From Diaporthe sp. PMI_573 (lineage: Eukaryota; Ascomycota; Sordariomycetes; Diaporthales; Diaporthaceae): 64,000 nt of DNA. The notes beneath the pieces were generated by a model, which was not told the origin of the DNA, did not search any database, and saw only the letters and a list, made by a program, of their open reading frames with translations. Position numbers and translations under genes: made by a program. The stretch is from positions 372,001 through 436,000 of the forward strand of contig JAJTUP010000036.1 of assembly GCA_021399435.1 (NCBI GenBank). Direction: 5' to 3'. Positions 1 through 11,333 of the stretch are shown here, one piece after another (position 1 is the stretch's first letter; every line of letters begins with the position of its first letter).

Positions 1-2650
1 TCGACGGCTCTCCGGAGCTAAAATCTTTTCTCGCCTAGATCTTCGCTGGGGTTTCAACCAGATTCGAATTCGCCAGGGCGAACGAACCCCTTACAGCCTT
101 CCGTACTAGATACGGCCTTTTTGAATATACAGTAATGCCCTTCGGGCTAACTAATGCCCCAGCCGTCTTTCAGTCTTTCATTAATTACGTTTTGAGAGAA
201 TTTCTCGACATCTTTGTGGTCGTCTATATAGACGATATCCTTATTTTCTCGAATTCAGAAAAGGAACACTCCCAGCACCTTCGAGCCGTCCTCGAGAAAT
301 TAGCCGAGGCCGGCTTGTTTATTAAAGGCGAAAAGTGTGAATTTTTCACTACTTCGACCACCTTCCTTGGTTTTGTTATCTCTCCGGAAGGGATTTCTAT
401 GGATTCGACTAAGGTGGCTACTATTCGAGACTGGAAGGCCCCTTCTTCAGTTAAAGAACTTCAGTCATTCCTTGGATTCGCCAATTTCTACCGAAGATTT
501 ATTCGAAAATATTCGCTCGTCTGCCGACCTTTGTTTTTATTACTTCGAAAATCCCAGCCCTTCTTTTGGGACCCCCCCCAGCAAAAAGCCTTTGAAGCCC
601 TGAAGGAGCTATTTACTTCAGAACCTATTCTTCGCCATTTCGATCCTACCCTTGACTCTATTCTCGAAACCGACTCCTCAGATAACGTTATTTCGGCTAT
701 CTTTTCCCAAAAGGTGCCCTATAATGGAAAGCACCTCTTACACCCTATTGCCTACAGATCCCGAAAGCTTACCCAAGCCGAAGAGAACTATGGGATAGGG
801 GATAAAGAGATGCTAGCTATTGTAGACGCCCTATCTGAATACCGTTTATATACTGAGTCTCTTGCCAAAACCCTTACGGTTCTTACAGACCATTCAAATC
901 TGTCTGCCTTTACTTCGAAAAAAGTCTTGAATAGACGACAGGCCCGGTGGGCTAATGAGCTCTCTGGCATGAATTTTGTTATTTCTTTTCGCCCAGGGGA
1001 GTTAAATACTCGAGCCGATGCCCTTACTCGAAGACCCCAAGATCAAAGGGAGGCATAGCGGCTATAGCCTCTGAAAAAAACTATTGTACCATCTAAAAAG
1101 ATAGTATATCCAAGAGCTATAGCTGCCTTAGCTGCCCCTACTCTCTCGGAATTCGAATCTGCCTTTAACCTTTCGACTATTCGCTCAGCCCTTCCTTCAG
1201 ACCCCTTTTTTAAGGAAATTCAATCACTACTTTAAAAACCCTCCGAATTCAGCCCCTCGACACCCAGCTATAGATTTAGCTACTTGCTCTATTCAAAACG
1301 GCCTCCTTCTTATTCGAAATCTGGTTTATATACCAGAGGGCGACCTAAGGAGACAGGTTATTTCTTCTCGACACTCCCACCCAGCTGCTGGCCACCCTGG
1401 CATTGCCTCTACCTTCGAATTAATTACTCGGGATTTCTGGTGGCCTTCTATTCGAAAGACTATTCAGCAGTACATTCGAAATTGCTCCATTTGTTCTAGA
1501 ATTAAGCCCTCCCGACTACCCCCCTTCGGCTTTCTGAAACCTTTGGAAATTCCTCAGAAACGCTGGACTTCTATTTCTATGGATCTAATTACTAGGCCTA
1601 CCCCTTTCGAATTCTTTCGACGCTATTATTGTTTTTGTCGACCGACTCTCAAAAATGAGCCATTTTGTGCCCTGCAACACTACTCTGGATTCTAAAGGCT
1701 GGGCCCTACTATTTAGAGATAATATCTTTCGTCTTCACGGTCTTCCTTCCGAACTTTATCTCTGATCGAGGTTCTATTTTTATTTCCGAATTTTCTAAAG
1801 CCCTGTGTAGGTTACTCGGAATTAAGCAGAATTTTTCTACTGCAAACCACCCACAGTCTAACGGCTAAACGGAAGCTATCAATACCCTATTAGAACAATA
1901 CCTTCAAGGGTACATATCCTATCAACAAGACAACTAGGCAGACTGGCTCTCTATGGCTGAATTTGCTTATAATAATTCTGTTTCTTCAGCAACCAAGATT
2001 TCGCCTTTTTTTTACTAACTACGGCTTTCACCCTCGTTTCGACTCCCTACTTCCAGCCCTAGATTCGACCCCAGAAGAAGTAAAAGAATTTACTTCTTTG
2101 TATTCTCAGACCTTGAGAATTTTATCCATTCAGAAATCCGCCTGGCTCAGGAAGCCTATTCTAAGCAGGCAAATAAAAGTCGACGATCCGCTCCGAATTT
2201 TACTCTGGGCTCTCGAGTATGGCTGCTTCGCCACCATATTCGCACTACTAGGCCTTCTCAAAAGCTCGATTTTAAACACTTAGGGCCCTTCAGATATCTC
2301 AGAAAATCTCTCCCTATACCTATAAACTCAAGCTTCCCCCTAGTATGAAAATACACCCAGTTTTTCACGTTTCTCTACTTAACCCCTAGCCGAAGATCCT
2401 CTCCCTAACCAAGTTATTCCTCCACCCCCCCCTATCGAGGTTGAAGGGGAAGAGGAATTCTGGGTAAAGGAAATTCTTGATTCTAGGATTAGAGGAAAGA
2501 AACACCAGTTCTTAGTCAGCTAGGTAGGCTATGATACACCTACCTGGGAACCTTTAGAAAATATCTCCTGAGACCAAGGCCTATTCAAAGTACCTGGCCC
2601 GGTACCCTCACCAGCCCTAGATATTTATTTGTTTATTTGTCCTTGTTTTT
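1..2650 (+). mobile_element. Decayed Ty3/gypsy retrotransposon pol (RT, RNase H, integrase, chromodomain)
   Basis: Remains of a chromovirus-type Ty3/gypsy polyprotein; its 5' part lies outside the window. The longest open piece (135-1058) holds the reverse transcriptase with the YIDD catalytic box (about 225-240) followed by RNase H, with acidic residues visible in the LETDSS, GDKEM, LTDHSN and NTRADAL segments. From 1059 the frame is broken by stops and small indels, but the integrase zinc finger (HSHPAAGHPG, then CSICSR; about 1365-1500) and catalytic core pieces (to about 1990) are readable. A chromodomain follows at about 2450-2580. Stops at 1866 (Q position), 1935 (W), 2521 (W) and 2569 (R) are each explained by one C-to-T or G-to-A change, as RIP would produce. 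A further frame break lies near position 77. The element cannot be autonomous in this state. Confidence 0.93.
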
Positions 2651-2695
2651 ATTTTAAATCAGCTCGTGGAACTCGCTTTGGAAAGGAGGGCCTAC

Positions 2696-3120
2696 TGTTA
2701 TAAACAGCCTCCTTCAGACCCCCAGACCCCTTCCGCCTCCTTCAGCCCCTTCAAAGCCCTTCCAGCCTCCCTCAGCCCCTATCCACCTCCTTTAGAAAGA
2801 ATAGGCTATCTATGCAAGCCTCTAGATATAAGTGGAGAAACCAGCTAGCCTAGCTTAGCAGAATCTTCTTATCGGAGTTATTCCTTCCGCCCTTTCCCAT
2901 TTCTCTTTCTAACCCCTATTTTTCTCGAGTCATTATTCTCTCCATCGGAGGAATATACCTCTCCGAAGGTCCGAACCTTCTATGTATATATACCTAGCCT
3001 TTTCCTCTCAGATAGGTAGTTAGTTCTTCAGTCAGATCAACTTTTTCCCTCCTACACCTAGCTTGCCTCCTCCTTCCTCGAATTTGTTCTCTGTGAGGTG
3101 TTGAAGAATATCTTGACTAC
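2696..3120 (+). repeat. Probable 3' LTR region of the gypsy element
   Basis: This segment directly follows the chromodomain end of pol. It begins with TG at the tgttataaac stretch and has an LTR-like make-up: pyrimidine-rich DNA, a TATA-like run at 2981-2992 and no coding frame. The second LTR is not in the window, so neither boundary can be proved; the right edge is a guess based on the change to strongly AT-rich DNA near 3120. Confidence 0.35.
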
Positions 3121-6100
3121 AGCCTTACTATGTCCCTCTACCCTTAGCCCTCTGCCCCTAATCTAGGTGTTTTTAACAAGTATTAGTAAAGGTTTATAGA
3201 TCTTTTGAATAAATCTACTCTTTATCTATAGTAATAGTATAGAGAGATAGGTCTAAGGTTATTAATATAGATTTAATTATTAGTAGTTTTCTAGGTAGAT
3301 TAGGATTCCAGACTAGTTTAACCTCTCCTAAGGCTAGGTTACCTCTAAACAATAGGTTTACCTTAACGAGTTTTTAGTATTGAAGGATATATAGTAAGTT
3401 GGTTCTACCTTTCTATAATAGAAACTCTAGTTAGCCTCTAGTATACTTCTTAATCCTAATTCCTTTCTAATCATGATAGAGTTGAATACTAACGGGGTCT
3501 AGAAATTTAAAATATCTATTCTAAGTATTTATAATAGTACTAAGGATTATTAAAGAACCCTTATACTTCTTTATATAGAAGAGCCTATTAGTAACAAGCT
3601 TATTAATTTTATTATACTTATAAGTAGTATAGTCTTCTTCTATATAGCTATAGTATATATATAGAGAACTATCTTTCTTAAGCTAAATAATAGAAATACT
3701 ATAAGTATTATTATTATTATTACTCAAGGCTAGAGAGTAGATTTCCTAGCTACTAGGTCTCTAAACAGACCTTATTGTGCTTGTTCTAGTTAGTCTGAGT
3801 TTAGTTTATCGTTTATTATAGGAGGTTGTTTTAGTATAGCGTCTAAGTTGTTTATTAATCTCCTTTTCTTCTTATATCCTTAGCTACTTGATTTTTAAGT
3901 TAGTAAATTTGTTTATAAGGTTGTCTATCCTCTATTTAAGAGAACTATTACCCTAATTTCTATATAGATTAGGCTAAACGATAGGTTCTAGATATGTACT
4001 GGTAGGTTTTGAGTATCTTAGATTATTACTTCATTACTTCTCTATATATTATTGATTTTACTAATTCTACAGGTCTGTTTAAGAATAATCAGGAAGTCCT
4101 TTTATAGCTAGGTAATGGTCCTACTTAGAGTACTCTAGTTCTCTGTTAAGGATAGATAGAAGCCTATCCTTGAATTCTATCTAGGGTATGTCTTTGACCT
4201 TCTCCTTAGAGGCTAGTCTAGAAAGAAGCTATTTCTTGATTTAAGATAGAAGCGTCTTATAGAAGGTCCTGCTTCCCTAATTAGATGTCTCTCTAGCTTT
4301 AATCAATACTTGGTTATAGTTAGCGATCCTTTATTTCTACTCTTTAAGGTCATCTAAGGGATTCTAGTAGAGGATTGCTTCTATTACTAAGCCTAGATCT
4401 ACTTAAGAGGAAGTATTACTAGTTTTAAAGTAGGCTAAGAGTTCCTAACTCTATAAAGCCTAGGTATTTAGCCTAGTAGTAACCTTCTTAATTAAATAGA
4501 CTAGATTAGAGCTAGTATAGTGTTATTTTAATAAGGAAAGGATCTAGTTTATTAGATAAGAGAATTAGTAAGTAGTATCCTCTAAGGTAGATATTAACTT
4601 AATAATGTTTATTTTATTAAACCTTAGTATATTAAGGTTATATAATATAAATAGTACTATCTAGGGTAGTATTATAATATTATAAGAGAATAGACTAAAT
4701 AAGTATTAGCCTATAGTATTAGGCTTAGCTAAAAGGGGTTATTATGGCTAAGTAAGAGGGTCCTAGGTAGAAGGTAAAGAGGTTTTACTAGGAGATCCTT
4801 TACCCTTAGGCTTAGGTTTCTTTAGTAACTAGTCTCTCCTATACTCCCTTCCAGACCTTTAATAATCAGGAGGAATTAAAGGACTAGTAATTACTTGCTA
4901 GTAGGTAGAGCTTAGAGTAAGTAAAGGTAGACATAGTAGGCTTAAGCCTTTAGATAATATAGTTAGGAAGCCTAGTATTCTAGTAGAAGTAGCGTCTTTA
5001 GCAGGGCTAGCTACCATGGATGTTCTAGTACTAGATATTATTAAAATAAAGTAATTAGAGCTATAGGCTTATTATTAAGAGAGTTTATATGTTATCTAGA
5101 GAGTTAAATGTTCTTAGGTTAGTACTTCGTATAGTAATGATACTTAAAACATTATGCCTTTTTAAGGTGCTTTTCCTCTTCCTAGTATACATAGTCTCTC
5201 CTTAAAGTCTCTTATTAGCTCTAGTTAAAAGCTATGATACCTTAGCCTTGCCTCTCTATATACTCCTTAGGCTTTATACTTATACCTGAAAGTACCTTGC
5301 TGCGAACCTTGTTATGATGGATGTGGGGGTAATTATTGCGATAGTATTACTTTCTAACTAGACTTTAGTTACCAAAGTAACCACGGAATCAGATTAAGGG
5401 CCGTTCTCCTCTAATCTAAGCTTAACAAATCTTATAAAAGTCTGATCCCCTCCTTGACTAAGTGTTTTATAAATAAATATATTGCTCTACCAGGGCTTTA
5501 GCCATTACCGTGAAACGATCCCTAGCATAATGGCTAATGTTTATACCTTGGGCGCGAAGCTTAGTCAAGAGGGTACCCTTTAGAACCTTGGTAAGAGAGT
5601 AGGTTTAAAAGTAGGGTTCTTCCTATATACTTTAGTTATGCTTCTCTCGTCTTCGGTTTAGTTACATAACTCTCTTCCTAGTAAGGCGTTCCCTTAGTAG
5701 TTCTAATCAGGTGTAGGTAAGACAATTCTATACATAATTATAAAGAACAAGCAAGCTTTAGACTAACTCGTTAGTTGTAAGCTCTCTCCTCAGTCTTCAA
5801 AGGTCACGCAGTCAGCTCAAGCCCAGGCCAGATCACCAGTAAAAACGTGGATAACAAGCCGAGCATATGTACCTAAGTTCTGCTAGCCCCTCTAAGCGAG
5901 AGAGAGGAAACTACTAGAGGGCTCTAACACGAAGAAAGAAGAGATAATGAAAAAGGGCCAGAAGGGCCACGAAGGTGATAAAAGTAGTGATTAGGTTCTA
6001 ATCAGACAATATTACAGGTTATTAAATAATAATAATAAAAGAATGAGTTGAATTGTTACTTCGGCCCTCGAGAGGGATAGAAGCTTGTCTAGTACTTATA

Positions 6101-6157
6101 GTACGGACAGCCAAGAAAAATTCATCGCACTAGCTACGTAAAACACTGCACCCCGTA
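3121..6157. other. AT-rich, RIP-like degenerate repeat DNA
   Basis: About 3 kb of strongly AT-rich sequence full of TA dinucleotides and with stop codons in all frames. I recognise no gene. The composition suits old transposable elements mutated by RIP. At 5311 a tgttatgatgg start, followed by a TATAAATA box near 5471, resembles a copia-type LTR, but no matching end or second copy is visible. The last 250 bp before the MITE are less AT-rich. Confidence 0.6.
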
Positions 6158-6572
6158 CAGAGTTGTGACAAGTTGAAACTACAAATTTACTACAAATTTT
6201 TAAATCTCTTTAATTCATTAATATCTTAAATTAATTTAAAAGTAATATAACAAACTACTAGTAGAATTATAATAATAATAAAATTTTAAAACTTTTCCAG
6301 GGTTAGGGGCACTAAAAGGGGTTAATTACAGGGGTATAAAATCTAAAGATTTTGAGACCTAAAACTACAAAAACTCATCTACTTTAACCCCTGTCAATAC
6401 CCCTGTATAATGACCCTAACCCTATAATATATATATTATTATATAGCTCTTTGATTGCTCTATCTTGTAAGATAGGAATTAAAATCCTTAAAAAATATCT
6501 TTAGTATTAAAAATGCGTTAAAACATTTGTAGTTTTGTAGTAAATTTGTAGTTCCAATTTGTCACAACTCTG
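6158..6572. mobile_element. Non-autonomous hAT-type MITE (415 bp) with 8-bp target duplication
   Basis: Terminal inverted repeats begin CAGAGTTGTGACAA on the left and end with the complement on the right. The pairing continues with few mismatches for about 40 bp (6158-6200 against 6533-6572). Flanking octamers are accccgta (6150-6157) and gccccgta (6573-6580), an 8-bp target-site duplication differing at one base by an A/G transition. CAGAG-type termini plus an 8-bp duplication are hallmarks of the hAT superfamily. The inside is AT-rich and non-coding. It holds a second imperfect inverted pair with gggttagggg near 6301 and ccctaaccct near 6412. It would depend on a transposase encoded elsewhere. 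Confidence 0.85.
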
Positions 6573-8415
6573 GCCCCGTAACAGTAAATAAAGTATCTAT
6601 AAAAACTATTAATCTAGCAGTCTTTAAATTAATAGAGATATTTTGTAGGCCTTAAGAAGAATTTTTTATTTACTATTCTAAGCGTTTATTTAGCTTAGTA
6701 TAGTCTTTTTTATTAGGCTTCTATACTTATATTACCATAAAGAAATTAAAAGAAGCTTTTAATTAATAAATTAAAGCCAAATATATATTATAAGCATATT
6801 ACTTAAGATATTTTTAAATAAAGTTATATAACTTTAAGTTAACTATAATGTTAAACGGAAACGCTCGTGTAGGCGCTGCACGTAGGGAGTTACCCTAGAC
6901 TTCACGTAAGGAGTTACCCTAGACTTAGTGTTAGTGGCGTGCGCGGCGGCAGATGAGTTTGGTGGCCGTGAGCCGATTTTTTGGGCTGTTTTAAGACCCT
7001 AACTTCGTACCTCTGCATTCCCCTTATTTCTTACCCAAAAAGCATGTAACCTAGTTTGTTAGATAGCCTGATTTCTGAAGTTTATCTGTATTTAGTTTGG
7101 TTACTATCAGGGTTAGGGTTGGCTAGTTATTCATGGCTGAAGAGAGTGGGTCCGAGGGCCGAATTTTCCGGCCTCCCTATCTGCGCACCAGAGCCAACCC
7201 ACGCGTGCCCACGGGTGAGATGATGTCGGAGGGACTGTGAGGAGGGCTGACAGAAGCCCACTCAAATTCAATGCAAAGTTGTCCGAACTATTCTTAATCG
7301 TCCTAACTTGTCTCCAGACACCCTGCTGCGACCCTGTCAAATACACACTGCTGAAGGCACTAACCTTCAGATATATATCTTTAATTAATATAATAAATGT
7401 AATAACTATAGGCAAAGTTGCGTTTTTAATAACCTCTTGTAGGATTCGGCTTATAGTAGCTAACTGCTAGTTGCTATTAGGTTTCTAGAGGCTATCTGCC
7501 TTCTTATATGCTTGATCTTAATGGCAGAGCCTTGGCTTGTTGAAATGTAAGAAGAGCAGGCTATCTATATAGCGTCCTAATGTCTGGCAGAGTAGTGCTT
7601 TGTTAAAATATAATATAAATATCTATAAGATGGTGGTGTCTGTCTTTTTACCCTGTAAGAGCCTCTAAAGGCTATGTAGCATAGCTGTTGCTACAAGCAC
7701 TATCTCCCCTGTGTATATGTTAAACTCTATATTTATTATAAAGACAAGTTTTCCTTTATTATTTCTTGGCTCTCGGACCCGGTAGATCTAGTTAGAGTAC
7801 TTTATAGCAAATAGCTTGCCCTGTGCTGGCTTGTTAGTTACCACTTCTTCCTTAAGCTCTATGTTACCTAAGGCGGTACGATAGTCTACCTTGTTGACAA
7901 ATATATATGTTGCTAAATCCTATAGGTGACCCCTTAGCTAGTTGGTAAGGGCACTAATGCTTGTAGCTGCTTGCCTTAAATTGCCGATCTTACACTTAAT
8001 ATATATATATATTGCTGCTTTTCTAGGCCTTTGCTGGAGGATCTTCTTTATTGTTATACCAAATTTTTTATTATATGCCTCTATATTTACAGTCTCTTTT
8101 TAAGAGTAGTACTAAAAATACTAAATATTGCTATCTTAGTAATTATTGTATTAAGAATAAGGCAAGAAAGAAGAAAAACCCCTATCTAGAAGATAGACTG
8201 CCTGCCTTAGTGTCGCAGCCTTTATAGAAACTGCCTAGGCTAGCTAATTAGATTAGAATACGGGCCTAGATACTTAGGTACTTATTTATATAAGTCCCTA
8301 TATTGCCCCTCCTTCTATACTAAAATCTTATCTTAATTAAATCTTAAGACTCAGTTGACTCTAGTAACTAAAGTCGAGTATAAGTGCTTTATTTAAGAAT
8401 ACTTAAGTAACCACT
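6573..8415. other. AT-rich degenerate DNA between the MITE and the first GC-balanced ORF
   Basis: AT-rich sequence with no convincing gene. A more balanced island at about 6850-7340 contains two adjacent 24-bp direct repeats and a short gggttagggtt stretch near 7103, too short to be telomeric. The minus strand at about 7500-8100 gives broken peptide fragments that could be old transposon coding DNA, but I cannot name a family. Composition changes sharply at about 8410. Confidence 0.55.
6879..6926. repeat. Two adjacent 24-bp direct repeats
   Basis: The unit at 6879-6902 is repeated immediately at 6903-6926 with a single G/A difference. Each unit contains ggagttaccctagactt. The pair lies in a GC-richer island inside AT-rich DNA. 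Function unknown; it could be a remnant of a larger tandem array or of a transposon sub-terminal region. Confidence 0.9.
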
Positions 8416-9673
8416 ATGTTGCTACTAAGTATTGTCGGCAATGATGACTATAAAGACGAGGAGGTGTTACGCTACGTACTGTCTAGATTCCTGCCTGGCT
8501 TGTTTGGGGAGGATGAAGCTGACATGTCCGGCGTGGACTGCTTCGTGGCAATCATTTGCCATATTTGCAGTGTGGTGGATTGCGAGTTGATGGAACTCGT
8601 TGCGTCCAGTGGCCGAGCTGCCGTTGAAATTCGGGAGAAACCTAGATCTCACCGAAGAGAGACTGCGTCGGCTCATGTACAAGGGGCTCCTGGAGGTGGA
8701 CAAGGCACGGGACCCGACGCCCCGGCCAGAGGGGCTGCCTCTGTACTACAGCTTCCTCAAGCTGACACTCTTGGGCCGTGTCGTCTCGGAGCTGGTCAAC
8801 CCATACCTCATTGCGATCGACAGCGCTCACGCAGCCTGCCTGGTCGGCCAGCTCTTTGTGAAGATGCGAAGGACATCGGCGGCCGTGATCGACGCCGTGT
8901 GCAGTCTCGCCGTGGTGCTGACCTCCAAGGGAAGTCTCACGTACATTGATTCAGTCATCAAGCCCAAGGATACCTTCAAGGAGTACACGGACAACCCAGA
9001 CAGCTTGGCATCCGCGCACTGTCACAGAGGTCCCATATGGCTTGCTGTGTGTGTGTGGCACTTCACGCTGACAGACGAGGACTGGAAGACTGCGACCAAT
9101 CCACGACTTCGCGGGACGGAATTTATTGGGAACTCCGTTCACGCTAATTCTCGCAAAATGGTTCTATGGTTCGAGCCTACATACAAGTGGGAATATGCTG
9201 CGAACAATGTCAAGAATGTGTTCGACAGTTGCGACGTGGGGTTGGAGTATGCTGGTGTGGAGCACAGGCTCTCACCTGAGGAGCTCTTGGAGGTCGAGGT
9301 CATGCTTGTCACGGCCTTTATGGACAAGCTGGCGTTCGTCTTCGTTCCAGCTAGGGATGGGGCCTTTGGGTGCAGCGTGACGACCATGCAAGAGCTGGCG
9401 AGGCCGACTGATGAGCAGATGCGACTCATCAACCCCGAAAAGTGCTGGGAGGAAGACAAGGCAGCAGTGGGGCAAGAAACGCTCGGGATCTACTGCATCT
9501 TCACCCACTGTCGCATGTACTACTATGTGGACGGCCGGGCTGTCGCCAGGCCGTATGATTTAACACATGTCTCAACGGCGGCGGTGCGAAAGGCATTGGA
9601 CAAGGTCGACGAGCCAATGATCGCCGGCAACCTCTTGAGCAAGATTAGGACGAACTACAAGTTAGAGATGTGA
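8416..9673 (+). pseudogene. Broken uncharacterised ORF, possibly the C-terminal part of a helicase-like protein
   Basis: Two overlapping frames together give about 420 codons of normal composition. Frame one starts with ATG at 8416 and reads sensibly to about 8600. Frame two is blocked by TGA at 8588 but then runs open to the TGA after 9670 (ending TNYKLEM). A net one-base shift near 8590-8600, with no room for an intron, would join them, so the gene looks frameshifted. The segment after the shift (YKGLLEVD, then LTLLGRVVSELVNPY) loosely recalls the region behind the motor domains of DEAH-type helicases, but no ATPase motif is present and the match is only suggestive. The left edge coincides with the end of AT-rich DNA, so the 5' part may have been lost to transposon activity. 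Function unknown. Confidence 0.45.
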
Positions 9674-10929
9674 TGGCACTTGTCATCAACAATGAAAATT
9701 TGTTCTCTTATTCGCACCGTTCATAGTGTTTGACTCCCATGCTTACCATGTTTCCGCAAATAATGTGCTTATACTTAGCTGCTCTTCCTTGTTCCCATAT
9801 TATCCGGGCGGATCGTAGAACCACATAGACTGTAGTGCTCAAGCCATGGCATGATGGCGGAGAACGTTTTCCCACGCCCCGACCTGTGATGTAAGCCTTG
9901 AAATTCTGCTACCCAGTAGACCATGGCGCGGGAAGGACCGCTCTCACTGCTCAGTATTTAGCCTGGGCTCAGACCAGTGCTCTTTCTCACAGTGCCACTG
10001 GCAAGGCGGAAGGTCGACGGGGAGGCACTGAATCTTTTGCTTTTGAGGGATGCAAGGTCTGGTCGCAGCACAGAAGGTGTGCTCATTAACGGTGAAGCAA
10101 GCCGGCCATTGAGAGGATGTGTTAGGGATCTGGTGGAATTTCCACCAGATGCTTAGTATAATCATAGTAGGATCTGGTGAAAATTGACCAGATACATGCT
10201 AATTATGGTTTAGCATCGGGTGGAATTTCTACCAGATGCTAAATACTTGCTATAGCCACTGAGACCCTATGTTAGATTTATCAGGAGCAAGGACTTTTAT
10301 TCAACAGTGTAACCATCTGCAATGTGGCTATCGACAAGGCTTTGGCACTTTCAGAGAACGACGAAGATGACGAGATTATTGTATCCTTGTCAGCCACTGG
10401 ACCTGTGTTGTAGCCTTTCTCTGTGGAATCATGCAGCGAGGGCGGATGGATTCTCCACTGCCAGGGCAGTGTTTCCGCCGCCCGCGAGCCCTGGGCATCT
10501 CAGAAACAACTAGTTGATCGGGGCACCTTGTGTGAACGGGAAGACATGATAAGAGGCCTTGTGCCGGGTTGGCTTTCACTAAATTCAATCCTTTCAGCAG
10601 ATGCGGAGCGTCCAGACAGATCGCAAGGTCTGGCAAGCCGCCGGTGATGATCAGGTGATAAGCAACTCGGGCGCCACAGAGGACGAGTCAAGATATCCCA
10701 TCCATTCCATTACAGTCAATGCCTGCTTGCAGCTCCAGCTGGTATCAATGCCGGCATGACCGCTTAAACCGTCGCTGTTTACGGCGCACCATTCAACCCA
10801 AATACTACACTGACTGCTAACAACAGACGGCTCCTAGTATAGGTTAAGAACTTCCCTTGAGAGGGTGAATTATAAAATAAATAAAATGTATTTCTATATT
10901 ATATAAATTTTGAAGTGATGATCATGGGT
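9674..10929. other. Intergenic, no gene seen
   Basis: Only short overlapping ORFs without recognisable sequence occur here. The stretch contains the left hairpin-repeat cluster (10121-10246) and leads into the tRNA gene. DNA just before the tRNA (10860-10920) is AT-rich. Confidence 0.6.
10121..10246. repeat. Left cluster of three hairpin repeats
   Basis: Three successive imperfect palindromes built on ATCTGGT-n-ACCAGAT lie at about 10121-10160, 10161-10205 and 10206-10246. Each has arms of 9-14 bp around a short A/T-rich loop (ggaattt or gaaaatt) and TAGTATAA- or GCTAAAT-like spacers. The same theme recurs on the other side of the tRNA gene. No coding potential; each unit could fold as a stem-loop in RNA or single-stranded DNA. 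Confidence 0.85.
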
Positions 10930-11084
10930 GGTGAGATGGCCGAGTTGGTAAGTTTTCACCTAGCACTAAGTCTAAAAATATTTGTGCACTAACACATCAC
11001 AAAGGTTATGGCGCCAGGTTAAGGTTAACTTAACATCTACTCCTGGTGGAGCAATCCTCCTGGGTTCAAGTCCCAGTCTCATCA
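10930..11084 (+). tRNA. tRNA-Leu(AAG) with intron and a 58-bp D-loop insertion
   Basis: The acceptor stem is GGTGAGA (10930-10936) with TCTCATC (11077-11083) and discriminator A at 11084. The D-arm starts GGCCGAGTTGGTAAG. The anticodon stem is CCAGG (11014-11018) with CCTGG (11042-11046); loop TTAAGGT gives anticodon AAG (11021-11023). A canonical 16-nt intron (11025-11040) follows position 37. A class II variable arm (11047-11059) and the T-arm CTGGG-TTCAAGT-CCCAG (11060-11076) are intact. The oddity is about 58 extra bases (10953-11010) in the D-loop, between GGTAAG and the GGC half of the D-stem. This puts the A and B promoter boxes far apart and probably blocks normal folding unless it is removed. 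It may be a disrupted gene, or it may have a second, non-standard intron. Confidence 0.82.
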
Positions 11085-11170
11085 AATTTTGCTTCTATTT
11101 TTTTTGGCATCTATTGCTGCTAGGCTGCTTTACAGAGCTGGGTTAACATTAAGCAGATGCTAAATGTAAT

Positions 11171-11300
11171 TTAATAGGGATCTGGTCGATTTTGACCAAA
11201 TCCCTAATATAACCAAATAAGGATCTGGTGACATTTTAACTAGATCCCTAATGTAATATAATAAGGATCTAGTGACATTTTGACCAAATCCCTAATGTTC
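11171..11300. repeat. Right cluster of three hairpin repeats
   Basis: Three near-tandem units at about 11171-11212, 11218-11258 and 11262-11300, each of the form AAGGATCTGGTGACATTTTGACCAAATCCCTAAT with small differences. Each unit is itself an imperfect palindrome (AGGGATCTGGT against ACCAAATCCCT). They match the motif of the left cluster, so the tRNA gene is bracketed by members of one repeat family. No coding potential. Confidence 0.85.
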
Positions 11301-11333
11301 CCCAGAATGATCTGCTGGATGATGAATCAACAC

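Noticed and set aside
7098..7114. gggttagggtt as a telomere remnant
   Set aside because: Fewer than two full TTAGGG units, and similar ccctaaccct stretches occur elsewhere (6412, 48711); not a telomeric array.
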